Shown one piece after another: positions 1 through 6,000 of a DNA stretch of 6,475 bases; the first letter of the stretch is position 1; each line of letters opens with the position of its first letter. The DNA comes from Actinomycetota bacterium (GTDB taxonomy: Bacteria; Actinomycetota; Coriobacteriia; Anaerosomatales; D1FN1-002). The position numbers and the translations under genes are program-made. A model generated the notes under the pieces. That model searched no databases. It saw only the letters and a list, made by a program, of their open reading frames with translations, and had not been told where the DNA came from. The stretch covers positions 1 through 6,475 of the forward strand of contig VAUM01000092.1 of the NCBI GenBank assembly GCA_005774595.1, read 5' to 3'.

Positions 1-75
1 GATTTTTTTCAGGCGGAAGCCGGCAAGCGAGACGCTGCCTGGTCCGGAGGGCTCGGAGGTGTGTATAAGGGCCAG
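1..75. other. Illumina Nextera adapter read-through at contig end (artefact)
   Basis: Read on the plus strand, 10-33 aligns without gaps to the 24-base P7 primer (18 of 24 matches). Bases 34-41 fill the 8-base index slot. Bases 42-56 align to the 15-base Nextera read-2 segment (12 of 15). Bases 57-75 align to the 19-base Tn5 mosaic end (16 of 19; window AGGTGTGTATAAGGGCCAG against AGATGTGTATAAGAGACAG). Bases 3-9 are a T run, the complement of the poly-A seen when a read runs past the adapter. Order, lengths and spacing all match, giving 46 of 58 fixed positions. Nine of the twelve substitutions change A/T to G/C, which looks like low-quality or mis-corrected read ends. The adapter happens to stay in frame with the gene and supplies its apparent stop. 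It is not biological sequence. Confidence 0.95.
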
Positions 76-3000
76 GCGGGCGGCGCCTCGGTGCTGCCTC
101 CCCCCGGCGGGTGGGATCCCCCCCCGACCGCCCCCGCCACGTCGATGCGGTCGATGCCGACATTCGCGGCCGAGCCGGCGGTCTTCGTGCCCGTGTAGCG
201 GATGACGACGGTGTGAGTGCCTGCCGACAGGCCGCGGATGCTCCTCGCGAGCGCCGAGTACTGGAACGTCGCCGAGTACAGGTCCACCTCGATCGGCGTG
301 CCGCTGTCTATGACGAGCTCGGCGAGCCCGTACGCCGTGCCCTTCGGCGAGTACCAGTCGAAGCCGGTGCCGTCGATGGTGAAGGCGACCTCAGCGGTGC
401 TGGTCGTCGCGTACCTCATCGTGCCGCCGTAGTAGGCGCTGCTCGTGCCGGTGGCCCACACGCCTGAGTACGTGAAGGCGTCGCCGATGTCGTCGAAGCG
501 CGTCACGACGGTGAAGGTGGCGTCCTTCGTCGCCTCGGTGTTGCCAGCCCGGTCCACGGAGTAGTACTCCAGCGTGTGGAGGCCCGGAAGCGCCGTGTAG
601 GCGGTCGTTCCGCTGGTCCACGACGCGCCGTCGATGCGCCAGTTGGTCGAGACGACGCCGGACAGGTCGTCGTAGGTCGACAGCGAGACCGTGGCGCTCT
701 CGAGGTATGACGCGACGTGGTTGTCGGTGGTGATCGGCGCCGTGCTGTCGCCGGCCACCGGATCGACGAGGTCGCCGTCGATGATGTCGATAGCGTCGAT
801 GCTGATGTTGGCGGCCGTGGCGGCGACGCGCTTGCGTCCTGTGCGCTCGATGATGACGGTGTGCGTGGTGTCGACCAGGCCGCGGGCGCGGTACACCACG
901 GACTTGTAGGTGTTGCTCGGCGCGTAGAGGTCGGTGGCCACCGAGCTGCCGTCGACCGTGACCGTCGCGATGCCGTAGGCGACGTTGCGGAACGCCACCC
1001 AGTCGAAGCCCGTGCCGTTGAAGACGAAGGTGACCTTGCCCGGGTTGCCGGACTTGTAGCGGATCGTGGTGCCGGAGTAGAAGGCGTGCGTGCTCGTCGT
1101 CCACCCGCTGCCCTCGTAGACGATCCTCGAGTCGTTCTGCTCGAAGCGGGTCAGGATGTAGAACTGCTCCGTGCGCGTCGGCTCGGTGTTGCCCGCCCTG
1201 TCGGTCGAGTAGTAGTCGAGCGTGTGCAGTCCGAGCGTCGCTGTCTGCACGGAGCGCCCCGTGTACCAGGCGCCGCCGTCCAGGCGCCAGTAGGTCTGGA
1301 GCACGCCTGACAGGTCGTCAGTGGGTGTGAGCCACAGCGCCGCGGTGCCCGCGTAGCTGCCGTAGTTGTTGGCGGTGGTGACCGGCGGCAGCTTGTCGAC
1401 GGCCGGCAGGTCCGTGACCAGCGAGCCGACCAGGTCGATCGCGTCGATGTCGATGTTGGCCGCGGTGGCCGATGCGTTCTTCGAGCCGGTCCTCGTGATC
1501 GCGACGGTGTGCGTCGCGTCGGCGAGGCCGCGCACCGAGTACACCTTCGACTGGTACAGGATGCCCGGCGAGTACAGGTCCGTCGTCACGCTGCTGCCGT
1601 CGATGGTGATCGTCGCGATGCCGTAGGCCGCCTGGCGGTACGCGTACCAGTCGAGGCCCGTTCCCTTGAACGCGAAGGTGACGGTCGCCGGGCTGCTCGC
1701 GGCGTACCTGATGGTGCCGCCGTAGTAGGCCGCGTTGGTGGATGTCGTCCAGGCGCTGCCGAGGTAGTAGATGCGGCTGTCCGTGTGGTCGTACCGCTTG
1801 ACCACCGAGAACGACGCCGACTTGGTCGCCTCGCGGTTGCCCATCTCGTCGACGCTGTAGTACTGCAACGTGTGCGGGCCGCCCGCCGTGGTCGACGCGG
1901 TGCTGCCGGTGTACCAGGCGCCGTTGTCGATGCGCCACTTCGTGAAGTCCACGCCCGAGATGTCGTCGGTCGCCGCGAGCGGGATCGTGGCGGTCTCCAC
2001 GTAGGTAGCGGCCACCGAGGCCGTGGTGGACGGCGGCGCGACGTCGGTCACGAAGGTGCCGACCAGGTCGACCGCGTCGAGGTTGATGTAGGCCTGGGTG
2101 GCGGACGCGTTCTTGGAGCCGGTCCGCTCGAAGCTGACCGTATGCGTCGTGTCGGCCAAGCCGCGGGCCCGGTAGACGACGGCCTTGTAGATGTTGGACG
2201 GCGCGTAGAGGTCCGTGGTGACCGAGGAGCCGTCGATCGTGATCGTGGCGATGCCGTAGCTGGTGGTGCGGAACGCGATCCAGTCGAAGCCCGTGCCCTT
2301 GAAGACGAAGCTCGCCTTCGCGGGGTTGGCGGTGGCGTACTTCATGTTGCCGCCGTGGTACAGCACGTTGGTCGACGTCGTCCACGAGCTGCCGTCGTAG
2401 AAGATGGCGGTCGAGGTGTTGTCCCAACGGACCACCACGTCGAAGACGGCCGTCTTGGTGGCCTCGGTGTTGCCCGCGGCGTCGGTCGACCTGAACGCCA
2501 GCCGGTGCGTGCCGCCGACGGCGGTCGAGGCGACCGTGCCGGTGGTCCAGGCGCCGCCGTCCATGCTCCAGCGCGTGAACGCCACGCCGGACGCCGTGTC
2601 GGTCGCCGTCAGCGTGATGGTGGCCGAGGTGGTGTAGGAGGCGACGGCGTTCGAGGTCGTGGTGGGGGCCTGGGAGTCGACGCGGAACGCCACGAGCGTC
2701 GGCGTGGCCGCGTTCCCGGCGTCGTCCTCGGCCCAATACGACAGGGTGTGGGTCTCAGGGCCGCTGGCCACCGGTATCGGCGCCGCGTACTCGAGTGTGT
2801 CGCCGCCGTCGAGGATGTAGAAGGTCGACGCGAGAGGCGAGAGACCGTCGTCGGCCGTGGTCAGGACGATCGAGCCGGGCGCCCACGGGCCGTCGATGTT
2901 GTCGGTGGTCACCGGGACCGTGTTGTCGACCCGTACGGTGACGGTCTGCTCGGCGCCCGCCCTGCCGACGTTGTCGACGGCCCAGTAGGCGACCGTCGTG

Positions 3001-6000
3001 GTTCCCTCGGCCGAGATCGAGATCGGCGCGGTGTAGGTCGTCGTGGCGCCGGCGCCGATGCGGTACAGGATGTCCGCGACGCCGGAGTAGGTGTCGGACG
3101 CGGTCAGCGTCACGGTGGACGAACCCTTCGCCCACGCGCTCGATGCCTCGGCCGCGGCGTTCGGAGGCGTCGTGTCGACCCTCACGTCGACGGTCTTCTC
3201 GCCCTCGGCGTTGCCGATCTTGTCGACCGACCAATACGTCACCGTGGTGGTGCCGCCTGCCGAGACGGCGAACGGGACGGTGTAGGTCGTCTGCGCGCCG
3301 GCGCCGATGCGGTAGTAGGTGTTGCGGACGCCGACGCCCGTGTCACTGGCCGACAGGGTGACCGTCACCGGCACGGCGCTCCAGGCCGTGTTCGCGGTGT
3401 GGTTCGTGACGGGCGCGAAGGTGTCCGGCACGAACTGGCCGACCAGGTCGATCGCGTCGAGGTTGATGTGGGGCTGCGTGGCGGAGGCGTTCTTGGAGCC
3501 CGTGCGGGCGATCGTGACGGTGTGGGTGGTGTCGGCGAGTCCGCGAGTCCGGTAGACGACCTGCTTGTAGAGGTTGCTCGGTGCGTACAGGTCGGTGGTG
3601 ACCGAGGACCCGTCGACCGTGATGGTGGCGATGCCGTAGCTGGTGGTGCGGAACGCGATCCAGTCGAAGCCCGTGCCGCGGAACATGAACGTCGCCTGAG
3701 CGGGATTGGCGGTCGCGTACCGCATGGTCCCGCCTGCGTACAGCGCGTTGGTCGACGTCGTCCACGAGCTGCCGTCGTAGAAGATGGCCGGGTCGGTGTG
3801 GTCGTAGCGCGTGATCACCTCGAAGGATGCGCTCTTGGTCGCTTCGACGTTGCCGACGGCGTCGACGGAGTAGAACTGGAGCGTGTGCGGCCCGGAGACC
3901 GTGGTGGTCATCGTCGTGCCCTCGGTCCAGGAACCGCCGTCGAGGCGGAAGTAGGTGTGCGCGGCCCCGGACCCGGAGTCGGTGCGCGCGAGCGTGATCG
4001 TCGCGGTCGTGGTGTACAGCGCCACCGCATTGCTCGTCGTGACCGGCGCCATCGTGTCTACGTAGACGGTCGCGCTCTTGGTGGACTCCACGTTGCCCAC
4101 GCCGTCGACCGACCAGTACGACACGGTGGTCGTGCCGTGGGTGGAGACGGTGACGGGGGAGAGGTAGAGCGCCGGGCCGGCGGCGCCGATCCGGTACCAG
4201 GTGCCGATCACTCCCGTGTACGTGTCCCACGCCGTGATCGTGACGACCGCGGAGCCGGCGATCCATCCGCCGGGCGCCTCGTGCGCCGAGACCGGCGCCG
4301 AGCCGTCCACGTACACGTCGACGCTATCCTCGGCCTCGACGTTGCCCGCGTTGTCGACCGACCAGAAGGTGACGGTGGTCGTGCCCTGTGCCGAGACGGC
4401 GAACGGGGCGGTGTAGGTGGTGTCGGGGCCGGCACCCAGGCGGTAGTAGGTGTCGCGCACGCCGGTGGACGCGTCGGTTGCCGTCAGCGTGACGACCGCC
4501 GAGCCTGCGACCCAGCCCGCAGGCGCCTCGGCGGTGGTGTTCGGCGGGGTGCCGTCCATCCACACCTCGCAGGACCGCGTGGCCTCGACGTTGCCCACGG
4601 CGTCGACAGACCAGTACTCGACGGTGTTCACGCCGCCGGCGCTGATGATGATCGGCGCGGCGTAGGTGGTCGCCTCGCCGCCGTTGAGGATGTAGTACGT
4701 GTCCGCGACGCCCGAGTGGCCCGAGTCATGGGCGGAAAGCGTCAGCGTGACGGTGACCGACTCCTGCCAGCCCTCCGGCGCGTCGTCGGAACTGACCGGT
4801 GCGAGGTTGTCCACGTACACCTCGACCGACTGCTCCGCCTCGGTGTTGCCGGCCGTGTCCACGCTCCAGAACGTGACTGTGGTCGTGCCCTGGGCCGAGA
4901 CGGCGAACGGTGCCGTGTAGGTGGTGTCGGGGCCCGCGCCGAGGCGGTAGTAGGTCGCCGCGACGGACGTGTGAGTGTCGACGGCCGTCAGCGTCACGAC
5001 AGCCGAGCCCGCGACCCAGGAAGGCGGGTACTCGGCGGTGGTGACCGGCGGCACGCCGTCGATCAGCACCGGTACAGACTGCGTGGCCTCGACGTTGCCC
5101 ACGGCGTCTTGCGACCAGTACTCGACGGTGGTGGTCCCGCCCGCCGAGATCTCGAAGGGTAGCGTGTAGGGGGTCGTCTCGCCGCCGTCGATGCGGTACC
5201 AGGTGCCCGCCACGCCCGAGTGGCCCGAGTCGTGGGCGGCAAGCGTCACGGTGACCGTGGACTCCTGCCAGCCTTCCGGCACGTCGTCGGAAGTCACTGG
5301 TGCGAGGTTGTCCACGTACACGTCGATCGACTGCTCCGCCTCGACGTTGCCGGCCGTGTCCACGCTCCAGAAGTACACGGTGGTCGTGCCCTGTGCCGAG
5401 ACGGCGAACGGTGCGGTGTAGGTGGTGTCGGGGCCGGTATCCAGGCGGTAGTACGTGCCAGCGACCGACGTATGCTCGTCGGAGGCCGTGAGCGTCACCA
5501 CGGCCGAGCCGGAGACCCAGGAAAGCGGGTACTCGGCGACAGTCACCGGCAGGTAGCCGTCGATGCGCACGATGCACGACTGGGTCGCCTCGACGTTGCC
5601 CACGGCGTCGGCCGACCAGTACTCGATCGTGTTCGTGCCCGCCTCGGTCACGTCGACCGAGGTGCCGTAGAGCTGCGGCAGCCCGCCGTTCAGGACGTAG
5701 TAGGTGCTCGCCACGCCACTGCCGCCGTCGACGGCGGTCAGGTGCAGCGCGACCGGGGATGCGGCCCAGCCGCCTGGCGCGTCATCGTCCGTGGCCGGTG
5801 CGGTGTTGTCGACGTAGACGTCGAAGAAGCTCTCGGCCTCGATGTGCCCGACGTTGTCGACGCTCCAGTACGTCACCGTGGTCGTGCCCTCGTCGGAGAT
5901 CGCGAACGGGGCGGTGTAGGTGGTGTCGGGGCCAGCGTCGACGCGGTAGAACGTGTTCGCCACGCCGGAGTGCGCGTCGACGGCTGTCAGCGTCACGACC

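Noticed and set aside
3..9. T run next to the stop codon as a transcription terminator
   Set aside because: There is no GC-rich hairpin of genomic origin beside it, and the run is the poly-A tail of an adapter read-through.
12..29. C-terminal RLPASA as a sortase-like LPxTG motif
   Set aside because: It is encoded by the P7 primer part of the adapter, and no hydrophobic segment or positive tail follows.
57..75. Tn5-like mosaic end as evidence of a natural transposon
   Set aside because: It is joined with exact spacing to the P7 primer and index slot, which occurs only in sequencing libraries; no transposase or second end is present.
391..1104. Other minus-strand open frames (also 1318-2736, 3343-4266, 4726-5577) rich in His and Arg
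   Set aside because: They are shifted-frame readings of the same modules, low in complexity and without any domain pattern, while the main frame is continuous through all of them.
1509..5162. Very long plus-strand open frame (1217 codons) antisense to the repeat gene
   Set aside because: Its translation is an Arg/Gly/Val/Asp-rich string with no recognisable domain, and its repetition simply mirrors the A and B modules. Long antisense frames are expected in repetitive DNA with very high GC at third positions.
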